A stretch of 64,000 bases of DNA, taken from NCBI RefSeq assembly GCF_000226095.1, contig NC_016472.1, forward strand, positions 3,782,001 to 3,846,000, written 5' to 3'. Position 1 is the first letter of the stretch. Each line of letters opens with the position of its first letter. A model generated the notes under the pieces. The model was given only the letters and a program-made list of their open reading frames with translations. It was not told the DNA's origin and searched no databases. Source of the DNA: Thermothelomyces thermophilus ATCC 42464. Taxonomy: Eukaryota; Ascomycota; Sordariomycetes; Sordariales; Chaetomiaceae. Below, piece after piece: positions 32,838 to 43,825 of this stretch. The translations under genes were made by a program, and so were the position numbers.

Positions 32838-33864
32838 CCTGGCAAATTGTTGGCAAGGATTGACGCGCAAGGATGAAGAAGGATGGTGTGGGAGAGCAAA
32901 GTGCAGCGGAAATCGAGGCGACCGGAGCGAAAACTTCAAGCCCTGGTGCATCTCGGCGCAGACCCGCTTCCCCTCGTGTCTCGGCGGTGACATAGGGTTA
33001 TCACGGCGCACACATTGCTTCTTCCTGTGGGATAGAGGGCAGAGTTCTCAAGATCGGACCGGAGGTGTGGGTGCTTTGGCCGCGGACCCCCCATGGCCAA
33101 CGCTCGTGCCGCGGTCCATGTTTGAGGCTACGGCCAGACATAGGGTTGCACAACTGGACATCGTCGTAGCAAGAAAATCCAGACTCAGATGATAACAGAG
33201 AAGCGACCATTGTTCATCTCCGCCATCACCTGGAGGGCAAGACTTTGTGGTTGGCCAACGAAGTGTTAGCCGCAGCACAGGGGCTGGGCTTGAAGCAGCC
33301 TACGGGCTTAGCCAAAGAGCTCACGGAAGATTAAGAATTGACAATGTCTATGTGGATTCACAGACGGAGCTGAACTGCTCACTTAGCATGCAGCCTACTG
33401 TGTCTCTTATGCACATAATCAAGGAACCAACTCAATGGGAAAGGGGGTGGCGCTGCAAGTAAACAAACAAAGCCGTCTCAGCGCTCAGAGCCTTTCTGGT
33501 TCTCTTAACACAGCAAATAGTGAATGAAGAAGATTGAAATAGACAAGAGTGCCTAGAATTTCAAACAGAAATTGATTAATGACCTCAATCATCTCCAATA
33601 GTAATGATGAATGTGATGAACCGGGTTTGTGATCTGCTGCGTCTTCTGGGTTGCCAGGTTCGAGCTGTGGCGCTCACTGTGGCTGGTGCGAGACCAAAAC
33701 TCGAACACCCTGAGGTGGGCTGTCTGGACCCCAGCCCCACATCAGCTTTTCGTTATCGATATGCCCCGGTCCTGATTTTCTCAGCAACATGCGCATCTGC
33801 ATCTGGTCGCATCTCTAGAACCGCCAATTGTCGTCCCCATTTTCGACAAATTCCCTCAACAAAT
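32838..33864. other. 1.0-kb divergent promoter region (MYND gene / RPF2)
   Basis: Both flanking genes start from this stretch. I looked for the ribosome-biogenesis PAC (GATGAG) and RRPE (TGAAAATTTT) elements upstream of RPF2 and saw no exact copy. No TCCGTAC heptamer was seen here. No gene is visible. Confidence 0.6.
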
Positions 33865-35261
33865 ATGCTGCGCCAAATGTAATGTCATTTCTGCCTTTTC
33901 CCGTTCGATAACAGCTCTTGATTCTGACTCTCGGTTTCGCAGAAAACCCCGGAATGCCCGCTCCAAGCGGGCCCTCGAGAAGAGGGCGCCCAAGATCGTC
34001 GAGAATCCCAAGAAGGCCCTGTTCCTGCGCGGCACCACTTGCAGCCAAATCGTACGAAAAAAAAAAAAAAAATAGCATTAATGCCGAGGGTGGCCATTCA
34101 CGCTGACAATTCCGTCTCACAGACCCAAGATGCCCTCGGAGACCTGTATGCGCTGAGGAAGGACAACGCCAAACGTTTCCAGAAGAAGAATGCCAGTATG
34201 CGCCGCCTCCGCTCCTCTTAATCTTTGATCAAGCAGTCCCGGAGGCCAAATGGGCTGACTTTACCCCCCCCCCCCCCCCTTTTCCCCTTTTTTTTCCCTT
34301 TTACCATAGTCCATCCCTTCGAGGACGCCAGCTCGCTCGCCTTCTTCTCGGACAAGAACGACTGCAGCCTGCTCCTCTTCGGCAGCAGCAACAAGAAGCG
34401 CCCGCACACCATCACCTTCGTCCGCACGTTTGACTACAAGATCCTCGACATGCTCGAGTTCTACCTGGATCCCGAGTCCTTCCGGAGCCTGTCCCAGTTC
34501 AAGACGGAGAAGATCCCCATCGGGATGCGACCGCTCATGGTGTTTGCGGGGACCGCCTTGTATGCCATCTTTCCTCCGACAAAACACTCGTTGTTTTTTT
34601 TTTTTTTCCTTTTTCCTTTTTCCCTTTTTAATATCTTTGACTAACCGATTAAACTCAAATCCACACACGATTTATTATTAGCGAATCCCCCGTGCCCAAC
34701 GCCTTCACCATGGCCAAGTCCATGCTGATCGACTTCTTCCGGGGCGAGACGACGGACAAGATCGACGTCGAAGGGCTGCGGTTCTGCGTGGTGGTGACGG
34801 CCGACGAGCCCACCGAGTCCGCCGCCGCCGCCGCCGCGGCGGACCCGTCCTCGGCGCCCGTCCTCCGGCTGCGCGTCTACGCGATCCGCACCAAGCGCTC
34901 CGGCCAGCGGCTGCCCCGCGTCGAGCTCGAGGAGCACGGCCCGCGCATGGACTTCCGCCTCGGCCGCGTGAAGGAGCCCGACGAGGCCCTCCTCAAGGAG
35001 GCCATGCGCCGCCCCAAGACCAACGAGGAGCGCACCAAGAAGAACATCTCGACCGACCCCATGGGCGACAAGATCGGCCGCATCCACATGGGCAAGCTCG
35101 ACCTCAGCGGCCTGCAGACGCGCAAGATGAAGGGCCTCAAGCGGTCCCGCGACCAGCACGACGATGCCGAGCGGGACGACGACGACGACGAGACGGTCGG
35201 GACCGCCAAGGCCGCGCAGGAGCAGCAGCCCACCAAGAGGAAGCGCAAGGTCAAGGCTTAG
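33865..35261 (+). CDS. RPF2: Ribosome biogenesis protein Rpf2 (Brix domain)
   Basis: Exons 33865-33878, 33943-34051, 34123-34195, 34310-34559 and 34682-35261 give 341 residues. Rpf2 works with Rrs1 in the nucleolus to place 5S rRNA, Rpl5 and Rpl11 into the pre-60S ribosome. The 14-nt first exon supplies MLRQ and, with the next exon, gives MLRQIKPRNARSKRALEKR, the expected start. The Brix domain follows: FLRGTTCSQ, DALGDLYALRKDNAKRF, IHPFEDASSLAFFSDKND, LLLFGSSNKKRPHTITFVRT, YKILDMLEF, MVFAGTAFESPVPNAFTMAKS and LRLRVYAI. The tail is basic and acidic (RKMKGLKRSRDQHDD, TKRKRKVKA), a nuclear/nucleolar signal. An Ala insertion (about eight residues) lies in the Brix domain. Introns 3 and 4 contain long C and T runs. 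Every splice junction was fixed by phase and family continuity. Confidence 0.97.
34266..34309. repeat. Homopolymer C and T runs in RPF2 intron 3
   Basis: An uninterrupted run of about fourteen C residues is followed by T and C blocks that lead directly into the CATAG acceptor at 34305-34309. It acts as an extreme polypyrimidine tract. Similar T or A runs lie in intron 2 (A run near 34060-34073) and intron 4 (T run near 34594-34608) of the same gene. Confidence 0.85.
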
Positions 35262-36114
35262 CTTAGTTGGTTGATTCACGTAATCAAGAGGAGGGGGATG
35301 GAGGGGGAAAGGTTGTTCAGTTCTGATTCTTCTTTCTCCCTCCCTCTCTCTCTCTCTCTTCTTCAAAACTTAACGCGGGCGTTTGGAGTGAGGAGGGGAC
35401 CGGAAAAATACAACGGCGTCATGGACTCTTTTGTGGCTCGATATAAATTGGGGGGGTTGGAGGTGTTATTCACCATACGCATCTATGTATGTACATACTA
35501 TCAAGTCTCGACCGTTTTCTCACGGCCGTTGCCTTGATGCAGTTGGCCGTGTCTTACAAACATCTGTCTTTCGTATCGTTTGCTGGGTCAATGCACCTCT
35601 TATAACTTTGCCGGAGACATAACCCTCCCCTCTTCTTCCTCCTTCTCCTCCTCCTCCTCGTCTTCCTCTTTCTTCTTCTGCTGCTGCTGTTATGGTATGC
35701 CATTTCTCGGCTCGAAACTTTCCCTTGCCCTTTGGGAGCCTTTCGAGCGTGGGTCAACCCATTGGTTTGCTTGATACGCCCAGGATGTTCCGCTGTTCCC
35801 CATGGGGCCGAGGAATCTCGGCACGGCTCTGCATGGCAGGACGGTTCGCTCCCACGTCGTCCGGGCTCCTTTGTTTAAGAACTGCCTATGCAGGGTTCTT
35901 TAGGTCTGCTGCCACCGCGACGGGTTGGGTACCTTGATAACCTTGACAGAAGGCCAGACAAACCATCCATCGCTGTAGCGTAACCCGTGTGCGGGCGCCA
36001 GATGCTCGGCATCCGGCCGAAATGGAATCTCGTCTGGCGAGTTCCTTTCACCTCGATTGTGTTGGTTTTATTTTTCTTTCTTACCTCTTTTACCTCATTT
36101 CCCCTTCTCGCGAA
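35262..36114. other. Convergent 3' spacer RPF2 / Zn2Cys6 gene
   Basis: The 853-bp stretch holds both 3' regions. It has a (CT) run near 35344-35362 and a pyrimidine-rich block near 35620-35690. No gene is visible. Confidence 0.6.
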
Positions 36115-37884
36115 TCACGCTTGGTTCCCCATGGGCGGCACAGACTCGGGCACGGCAGGGATGCTCTGCATGGCCGTGGTCATCTGGCTCAGCAGCTCGA
36201 TGTGGCGGACATATCCGCCCTGCTGGGCCTGGCCCTCGGCGAGGGCGCGCTCCTCGGCGTACCAGTCGGCGCCCCAGATGTCGGCGGGGATGGGCTCTCC
36301 GGCGCAGCCCTCCGGGTGCTCGTAGAGGGCGATGCGCATGGCCCATTCGAGGTGTGGCCACCAGGTGCGGTAGGCGTCCGGGCCGAAATAATCGCTGTTG
36401 AAGAGCGAGACGACCCCGAGAACCTCGCGCCGGGCCATGCCATGCAACCACCAGATCGAGTCCATCGACTTGAGCAGGGCGAAGAAGCAGGCCAGGATGG
36501 CGAGGGCGCGCGGGCGGCGCTCCTCGAGCAGCTCGATGAAGCGGCGCGAGACGGTGGCGGGGAAGGCGAGGGGCGCGCCCTTGTGCGGGATCTTGTGCGC
36601 CCAGTTGAGGACGGCGACGGCGTGTTGGTAGGCTTGCCGTGTGGAGGCAATTAGTTCGGGACTGGCGGCGGCGGCCGGTTTGTTTGGTGGTTGGTAGCTC
36701 GCTGAGGTGGACTGTGATGGTGGAGGAGGTGGTTGTGGCGGCGCCGGAAAGGGGCCGGCGGGGGTGACTGCGGGTGAGCTGAGAGATGCGGCCGAGACAT
36801 CGCCCATGGCGGCGAGCTCCTCGTCCAGACCCTCCAGCAAGTGCCCGAAAAAGGTCTTTGGCCCCGCGTTGAAGTCCAGTTGAAGGACGGCTTGAGAGTT
36901 GATTACCTGTGTCACGACGGGGCTGGAACGCAAGTACTGCCACGAAGCAGCAGTAATTGCCTTGACGCCCTGGAAGGAATGGAACCACGAGAAGGGGATG
37001 GAATAGCAGCCCGGTGGGCGGTTCTTCTGATTCGCGTCGGCATCGGCGTCATCTCCGACCATGACCTCATCCTTCATGAACACCCTCGTGGCCGTGGACT
37101 GGAAGGCGATGAGGGCTGAGGTCAGGAAGAGGGACTCGGCGTTGCTGCTGTTGATGCCCTTGGTCAGGGCGGCGCTGTACTCGGCGAGCGAGGCGGCCAT
37201 GTAGGCGTGGGAGGCGCGTATTAGTTCCTTGTCGTTGGGCATCATGCTACGGAGGTGAAGGGCGGCGACGGCGAGGATGGCGTCGGCCAGGTGCTGGGAG
37301 CCGGAGAAGGCGAGATTCGGCACCGTGATCTTCCAGATGTCCTCCGTCACGGGCGCGGTGAAGGTGAAGGTCTTGCATGTCATGGCCGTGTAGTGGTGCA
37401 TCAGCCTCAGCTCGAGCAAGCGGTGGCCCGGGGGCGTCGTTTGCGACACGGCCGGAGTTGGTGGGGGCCGACACAACGGCGCCGATCCGGACGATCCGGC
37501 CGACGCGCCGGACATGATGGATCCATGTCGGGAGGTGGGAGATCTGTAGTTGGCGGTCGAGCCGGGCGTAGAAGGCGAATCGGCGGCAGTAGCAGCAGCA
37601 GCAGCAGTAGCAGCAGCTTGAAGCTCGGCCAGGACCTCGGGGTGTTCAAAGTCACACGGGACACCGTGCTTTACGCAGTTGCCGCATCGAGGATGGACCT
37701 CGTCGCACTATCGCACGCAAAACAGAAAGAGTCAGACCGACCGGATATTCCGGCAAACGGCTCCCGTCTCCCCGTCCACCCACTCCCCCCGATGCGGCTC
37801 GGAGAAAAAACCTACCTTGATCTTGCGGGCCTTACACCGCCGGCAGCCAGACCGGGATTTCTTGTGGGAGCGACGGGGCGGCAT
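36115..37884 (-). CDS. Zn2Cys6 fungal transcription factor
   Basis: Exons 37884-37816 and 37707-36115 on the minus strand give 553 residues. The binuclear zinc cluster is at residues 14-41 with spacing C-X2-C-X6-C-X6-C-X2-C-X6-C (CRRCKARKIK then CDEVHPRCGNC and CDFEHP). The 108-bp intron falls exactly between Lys23 and Cys24, so splicing is required to make the DNA-binding domain. A Pro/Ser-rich linker with Ala run follows, then a regulatory domain of the fungal-specific type: LELRLMHHYTAMTCKTFTF, DIWKITVPNLAFSGSQHLADAILAVAALHL, SALIAFQSTA, CYSIPFSWFHSFQGVKAI and AILACFFALLKSMDSIWWLHG. The LMHHYT ... LAF ... LMHAILA layout resembles Upc2-like and DUF3468-type regulators, but the target pathway cannot be read from the sequence. 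Its neighbours are unrelated to one another, so context does not help. Confidence 0.92.
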
Positions 37885-40020
37885 ACTATGGCGGCAGAGA
37901 ATGTGCTAGCTCCTGGCCGATGAGAGAGATTGGAGAGTGGATGCGCGACCAGGCGCGGCCTGACCGCGTGCTGGCTTTTCCAAACTGTTTCCGACTTCCA
38001 AGATTCTTCTGGTGTTCTGTTTTTGATGTGCGGGCTACGGTGCGGCCTTCTGTGCCGACACTGGCGGCTCGCCGCTTCCCATGCTCAAGATGCTCGCGTC
38101 TTTCGCTCAGCGCGATGAGGGGGCCTCAATCGCCAACCTCGCTGCTACTGCGTACTTGCGTCAACGCTGGCAGCAGGAGGAATGTGGATGCTGGGGTGAA
38201 GTCGCAGGCCGCTGCTATTGGCAGTCTCGGGGACGATGTTAATGCAGGCACCGAGAGCCCGTCAGATGCAGCCAATCCTGAGTCGTGAATGGCGCCGTCC
38301 GGTGGGGTTGCCGAAGCAGGCAAGGCGGGAATCCTGGGTGTTTGCGTGTTAGTGGAGGGTTCACATGCTGAGGTGTCTTCCCCATCAAGTTATCTACTGC
38401 GAATGGTATTCTCAATTCTTCTTCGTCTTTAGAAGAGCCCTGGAAAGAATCTTGTACGACCAAGAAGATGGTCATTGATAGTAAAAAGAAGAAGAAAATA
38501 TAAAAAGGCGTCAATTGCCAGTAAAAAGAAAACGGAACAGAGAGAAAACGGCGTCAAAATTCATCCATTTCTGTTCCAATGGAGGGATTCTTCGCTGATG
38601 GGCAACACAAGAGCAAAGTACAATAAATGATCATCGGCAGGTGGCTGCTGCCTTGCACCGGCCCGGAACACTTCAAAATGCCGGTGTGGAGTGCAGTTGC
38701 CCGACGAGGTGCAAACTTCCGGAACGGGAGAGCCGAGGCGCGCACAATTGCAATGGGCATGGCGGATGGGGGAACATATTGCATAAGTGAATTTACTGTG
38801 CAATTCGAATACCTGGATGTTTGTGAGTCATGAAGCTCTCAAATCACAAAACAACGCTTGCCTCAACATTTCACTACGCTTTCTAGTAAAATGATGACGA
38901 AGTAGGTGGTGATATTCAATATCCCATTCCCTCGATGAAGAGGGTGTTCCCTGTTTTGAGTCAGAACGTGTTTTGTCAGCCCACGAGGTTCAACCGTAGT
39001 CTACCCCGCCAAACCCGATTACTAGGAATACGACACTCCTCAGCGTCAGGGGCGGACCTGATGCAGTTGCCTGATTGGGCCACTCTCCATGGGGGGCAGG
39101 ATGATTTCATCAGAAGCACAAAGCCTTGCGGCTTGCCACGGCTTCCCGAGATTTCTCCCCTTCGCAAGCCGCAGTGGAGGAACGGCAACCGGCCGACCCG
39201 ACTTGCCGAATGCGGTGTGAAATCGTCAAGCACGCTACTGCAGCGCTACAGATGGCTTGCGGATAGACTCTTGCATAGTCTTCCCCTCAGCTTCCTATCG
39301 TAGCAGAAGTGTCGGCCTTCCGAGACAGACGGTGAGGCGCCAAGTACGACCGTGACACAACCTGCCCAGTTGAATCGTATCGCTGTATGTAATGATTACC
39401 TGCGAATCTGCGCCTGACGCGGCCCGGGCGGCACTGGCCGGCGCCCTTGTATGTACTCCGTACATAGGCCGATTTGAAATCCAGATGAGCAATCACCACC
39501 ATCCGAAGCCCATCGAAGCCGTCGGACCCCGTCGAACCAGGGGAAGCCGACCAGGAGCGGAGCGGAGCGGAGTCGGACACCCAAGGGAATTTTTGCAGGT
39601 TGGAAGGGCGTAAAAAGTGTTAGTTATCAGTGATCCCTAACAATTAAAAAAGACCAAGGGCGCACGCTGCTGAGGAGAGAGCGGAGACGGAGAGAGCAAA
39701 GTAAAAAAAAAAAGGTGCAGAGAGGCGGCTCTAAAATCCATAAATACTAACGGATCCGGACACTTTTAAAACGGACCGCAAGATTGCACCATCCTCGGCA
39801 GAAATTGACAAAAGTGCACACGGGACGCCCGAAGAGGCCCTACTTGCAGCATTTGCAGTGCGCTACAAATATCCTTATTTGTTCTTTTTCTGGCATTTTG
39901 TACCTCGTTATCCAACCTTGTACTCCGTATTGCACATACATACATACTTTACCGGTTCTGCACCCCCACGTTCCACGTTTCGACATTCTAGAGGCCCAGA
40001 GCAGCCAACGTCAGCGCCGC

Positions 40021-40054
40021 AAAGAAAGAAAGAGAGAGAGAGAGAGAGAGAGAG
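40021..40054. repeat. (GAAA)/(GA)n microsatellite in CYS3 leader region
   Basis: AAAG units pass into about a dozen GA units. It lies 175-210 bp upstream of the CYS3 start codon, probably in the 5' untranslated leader or core promoter. Confidence 0.9.
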
Positions 40055-40134
40055 CCAGAGAGGGGAGATCCAGGGATCCGGGCCACGACACAGCTAAGCA
40101 ACGGCGATCGACCAAACGGAGGGCTCGCCGTCGA

Positions 40135-40185
40135 TCGCACACCCTCGCAGACCCTCGCACACCCTCACACACCGTCACACCCTGC
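40135..40185. repeat. Imperfect decamer repeat before CYS3
   Basis: The unit ACCCTCGCAC (10 bp) recurs with small changes about five times (CGCACACCCT, CGCAGACCCT, CGCACACCCT, CACACACCGT, CACACCCTGC), ending 44 bp before the start codon. It is probably transcribed as a C-rich leader segment. Confidence 0.75.
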
Positions 40186-40228
40186 CGCGCGCCCCTTGCA
40201 GATAGTGTAGTGTAGCGACGCGGGAGCC

Positions 40229-41536
40229 ATGACGGCCCACACGGACCAGGCCATCGCGACGCCGCCGCGGGCGCCGTCGCCCGAGCACGGGTTCGGGACG
40301 CTCGCGGTGCATGCGGGGTCGCCGCACGACCCGACGACGGGGGCGGTGATCGAGCCCATCTCGCTGTCGACCACGTTCGCGCAGACGGCGGTGGGCAAGC
40401 CGGTGGGCGAGTTTGAGTACAGCCGCAGCAGCAACCCGAACCGCAACAACTTCGAGGCCATGGTGGCGGCGCTCGAGCACGCAAAGTACGCGCTCGCCTT
40501 CTCGTCCGGCAGCGCGGCCACCACGGTCATCCTGCAGTCCCTGGCCGCCGGCTCGCACGTCATCTCGGTCTCGGACGTGTACGGCGGCACGCACCGCTAC
40601 TTCACCCAGGTGGCCAAGGCGCACGGCGTCCGCGTCACCTTCACGCCCGAGATCGAGGTCGACATCCGCGACCACATCACCGAGTCGACCAAGCTGGTCT
40701 GGATCGAGAGCCCCAGCAACCCGACCCTGCGGCTGGTCGACATCCGCGCCGTCGCCACCCAGGCCCACGAGCACGGCGTCATGGTCGTCGTCGACAACAC
40801 CTTCCTGAGCCCCTACATCCAGAACCCGCTCGACCACGGGGCCGACATCGTCGTCCACAGCGTCACCAAGTACATCAACGGCCACAGCGACGTCGTCATG
40901 GGCGTCGCCGCCTTCAACAGCGACGCCCTGTACAAGCGCCTCGCCTTCCTGCAGAACGCCCTCGGCGCCGTCCCCTCCGCCTTCGACGCCTGGCTCGCCC
41001 ACCGCGGCGCCAAGACGCTGCACCTGCGCGCCCGCGCGGCCACCGCCAACGCCACCGCCGTCGCCCGCGCCCTCGAGGCCAGCCCCCACGTCATCGCCGT
41101 CAACTACCCGGGCCTCGACTCCCACCCGCACCGCCACATCGCCAAGAAGCAGCACCGCGACGCCATGGGCGGCGGCATGCTCTCCTTCCGCATCCGCGGC
41201 GGCCACGCCGCCGCCGAGCGCTTCTGCCAGCGCACCCGCATCTTCACCCTCGCCGAGTCCCTCGGCGGCGTCGAGTCCCTCTGCGAGGTGCCCAGCAGCA
41301 TGACCCACGCCGGCATCCCCCGCGACCAGCGCGAGGCCGTCGGCGTCTTCGACGACCTCGTCCGCCTCAGCTGCGGCGTCGAGGACGCCGAGGACCTCAA
41401 GAAGGACGTCCTCCAGGCCCTCGAGTGCGCCGTCGCCGAGGTCGAGGCCGAGGAGGCCGCCGCCGCCGCCGCTGCCGCCAAGGACGGCAACGGCGTCGAC
41501 GGCACCAATGGTACCAACGGCGTCAATGGCCATTGA
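40229..41536 (+). CDS. CYS3: Cystathionine gamma-lyase (PLP enzyme of transsulfuration)
   Basis: A single exon of 435 codons. The enzyme splits cystathionine into cysteine, 2-oxobutanoate and ammonia in the cytosol. The Cys/Met metabolism PLP fold is clear: FGTLAVHAGSPHDPTTGAV, YSRSSNPNRNNFE, the phosphate-binding FSSGSAATT, SVSDVYGGTHRYF, WIESPSNPTLRLVDI, VVVDNTFLSPY, and the PLP lysine in HSVTKYINGHSD (Lys214). The C-terminal domain has TLAESLGGVESLCEVPSSMTHA and RLSCGVEDAEDL. The last 35 residues are an added Ala/Glu then Asn/Gly tail (TNGTNGVNGH) that is not part of the fold. The family also includes cystathionine gamma-synthase and beta-lyase; the SNPNR and EVPSSMTHA blocks and length fit gamma-lyase best. 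Codons are almost all G/C-ended, which also opens a long spurious frame on the other strand. Confidence 0.95.
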   Translation: MTAHTDQAIATPPRAPSPEHGFGTLAVHAGSPHDPTTGAVIEPISLSTTFAQTAVGKPVGEFEYSRSSNPNRNNFEAMVAALEHAKYALAFSSGSAATTVILQSLAAGSHVISVSDVYGGTHRYFTQVAKAHGVRVTFTPEIEVDIRDHITESTKLVWIESPSNPTLRLVDIRAVATQAHEHGVMVVVDNTFLSPYIQNPLDHGADIVVHSVTKYINGHSDVVMGVAAFNSDALYKRLAFLQNALGAVPSAFDAWLAHRGAKTLHLRARAATANATAVARALEASPHVIAVNYPGLDSHPHRHIAKKQHRDAMGGGMLSFRIRGGHAAAERFCQRTRIFTLAESLGGVESLCEVPSSMTHAGIPRDQREAVGVFDDLVRLSCGVEDAEDLKKDVLQALECAVAEVEAEEAAAAAAAAKDGNGVDGTNGTNGVNGH

Positions 41537-43825
41537 TGAATGGGTTGTTTGCTTGACAAGGTTGAAAGAAAAGGGGAAAAAAAAAGGGGAATTTTAAAAA
41601 AAAAAAGGGGAGGAGGGGAATATCTGGTCTATTTTTTTCTCTCTTTCCTTCAATCCTACTGTACATACGCAGTGAGGTCCAAGCGTGACGGGTTGGTTTT
41701 TGGTGAACCCCCCCCCCCTGTCGGTGATAGACCGCATGGCGCTACGATTTCATTTTCTTCCCTTTCTTCTTGCCCTCTGGCGCTTCTTCCCGTTGTGTTT
41801 GGGGGTCCTGGCTGGAATGGCTCGAGCGTATTCTCTCTCATCTTCTGCATGCTATTACAACACGAAAATCTATACATACACATGAGCGGCCCTGATAACT
41901 TGCAGTGGCTTGGAACGAAGTATATAGACGGACTACGCCCTTGCCGCCACCGTTCGTGACGCAGGCGAGCCAAAAAAAAAGGGGGTTATGAGATACGGCT
42001 TTATCCTATCCTTGGTTGCTCGGGTGTCCGTGACGGGTTGCATGTTATGTACAGCGGCATTGTCCTTTGGATGCAATTGGCCCGTGTCATCCGCAACAAC
42101 CAGCCGTCTCCCTCCGTCCCGACCGTTCCCATTGTTCCTCCGTCACCGGGCCGGTCCCGGGCCCTTGACCTCCGACATTCCGGTCCGGACATCCGGGGAG
42201 AGTCTCGACCACCGAAAACGGCAAGGCGGCCGAGCCGCTGCGGCCGGTACCGAGCCAAGTCGCTGAGACCAGATACGGATTAACTACCGTCCCTCCATAT
42301 ATATATGTAGTGTATATCAGGTCATCCGCCTTCCCCATCTGGTAGGACCGACGAAGAGCCATAGTGTATTTGACCCTCGCGGGCCAACGCAGCGTGCCCT
42401 AATCAAATACGTATATACGGAGTATATGTACGGAATTACATACACTACACACGCACAAGGTAGTTAACTGCTTCTGTAGAAGAAAAACTCGCGCGAGTCG
42501 CCGATCCGTATGAACCAGAGCCGGCCCGGGAGCCGGACAAGCAGAATGCTCCGCAAACTTCAAATTGTGATGATGATTGTGATGATGACTTCATCGCCGC
42601 CCGCCGCCCCCTGACGATCCGCATTTGAGGGGACCTCCTTCCCTCCCACCCTTCTCTCTCTCCCAAGCCACAGGCGAGGAGACACTGACAGCAGAGAATT
42701 GACCGTCCGCAAATCTCCTGCGCGGGCTAACGTTAACTAGTGCTTTACTTGTATGTACATACATATATACATACATACAGTGCATGCGTTAGCACAGATT
42801 AATTACTATACAGAGTAAGTTACCAGCCCCGTACAGGTGGACGCCGAGGCGAGGTCGGATCACAAACACAACAAGTGTCTTGCACCTAACCTAGTGTTTA
42901 TTAGTACGGGCGTGTCGCTGGTGAACCTCGCTCAATCCCAATTTCTCCCTGCTTCCTCCTTTCGCCTCGCAGACAATTTTACACACACACACACACACAC
43001 AAAACCACGCACACTAAGTACATAGTAGACAAAACACATCGCGACAACCCTCCCAGTTCCCCACCACGTCCCCCATTATCCGTACTCGGCTTCAGAATCG
43101 TAACCCCAAATCCGAGTAACTACAGGCGCCAGACTGTAACCGTGGACAGAAAATATCATTAAGTATTGCCGTAGCCCAAGTACTGTCTGTACCAATACGA
43201 TGAACTTTTAAAAGCATATCGATAACCCTCTCCCAAAACACTTCCGCTCTAACGTATTAAACACCCCCCCAAAACCTAACCCCCCCGATAAAAAAAAACA
43301 AACCCTAATCCCCAAGCCGGGAATTTCCCAGGGCCAAAACCCCCAACCGAAACGCCTTTTTAAATTCTGTTTTGTTCCTGTGATAACGTGCGCCCTTTTC
43401 GATGTGGCAGAGACAAAATCAACAAGAATAAAATGCAGAGTAGTAATATCCAGGCATGCATGCATGTATGCGGAAAAAAAAGAGAAATGCTCGATATGTA
43501 AACAGAGAATCGCTGTAACCGACGTAGATGCAGATGATGTAAAATGAGAAGACGCTCTCTGTCCGTACTCTGCCGTGTCGAGCCGTGCAGTCTCTCTCGT
43601 CAAGTCCTCTCTCCTGCGCAAGTCGGGACACTCGAGAAGGTTTGATACCGACCGTAACCGGTTTTGATGAACACGTATCGATGAGGATACGCCTGACGAA
43701 GGCGTCATCCAGCCGCCTTCGAGTTCGTCGACCAAAGGGTGGTGAGAAAATTGGATAGAAGCTCATTGGTTTTGTCAAGGCTCTTTCCATCTCGCCTCGG
43801 GTGTCTTCACTTCAGTGGTCGCCTG
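41537..43825. other. 2.3-kb convergent 3' spacer CYS3 / UPF0592 gene
   Basis: No gene is visible. It contains A runs and a C run just after CYS3, three heptamer copies (near 42433, 43080, 43563), a CATA-type repeat near 42758-42780, and a CA run at about 42981-43000. The right half (42800-43500) is AT-richer than the exons. Confidence 0.6.

Larger units (their letters stand above)
37885..40228. other. 2.3-kb divergent promoter region (Zn2Cys6 gene / CYS3)
   Basis: No gene is visible. It holds one TCCGTAC near 39454, a (GA) run near 40031-40054 and a decamer repeat at 40138-40185 in the expected CYS3 leader. I looked for the sulfur regulator site ATGRYRYCAT before CYS3 and did not find an exact copy. 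Confidence 0.6.

Noticed and set aside
40175-41533. 452-codon open frame on the minus strand opposite CYS3
   Set aside because: Its product is a Val/Gly/Ala/Asp/Arg-rich low-complexity string with no domain. Such frames arise because G/C-ended codons on the real strand rarely give stop codons in the antisense frame.
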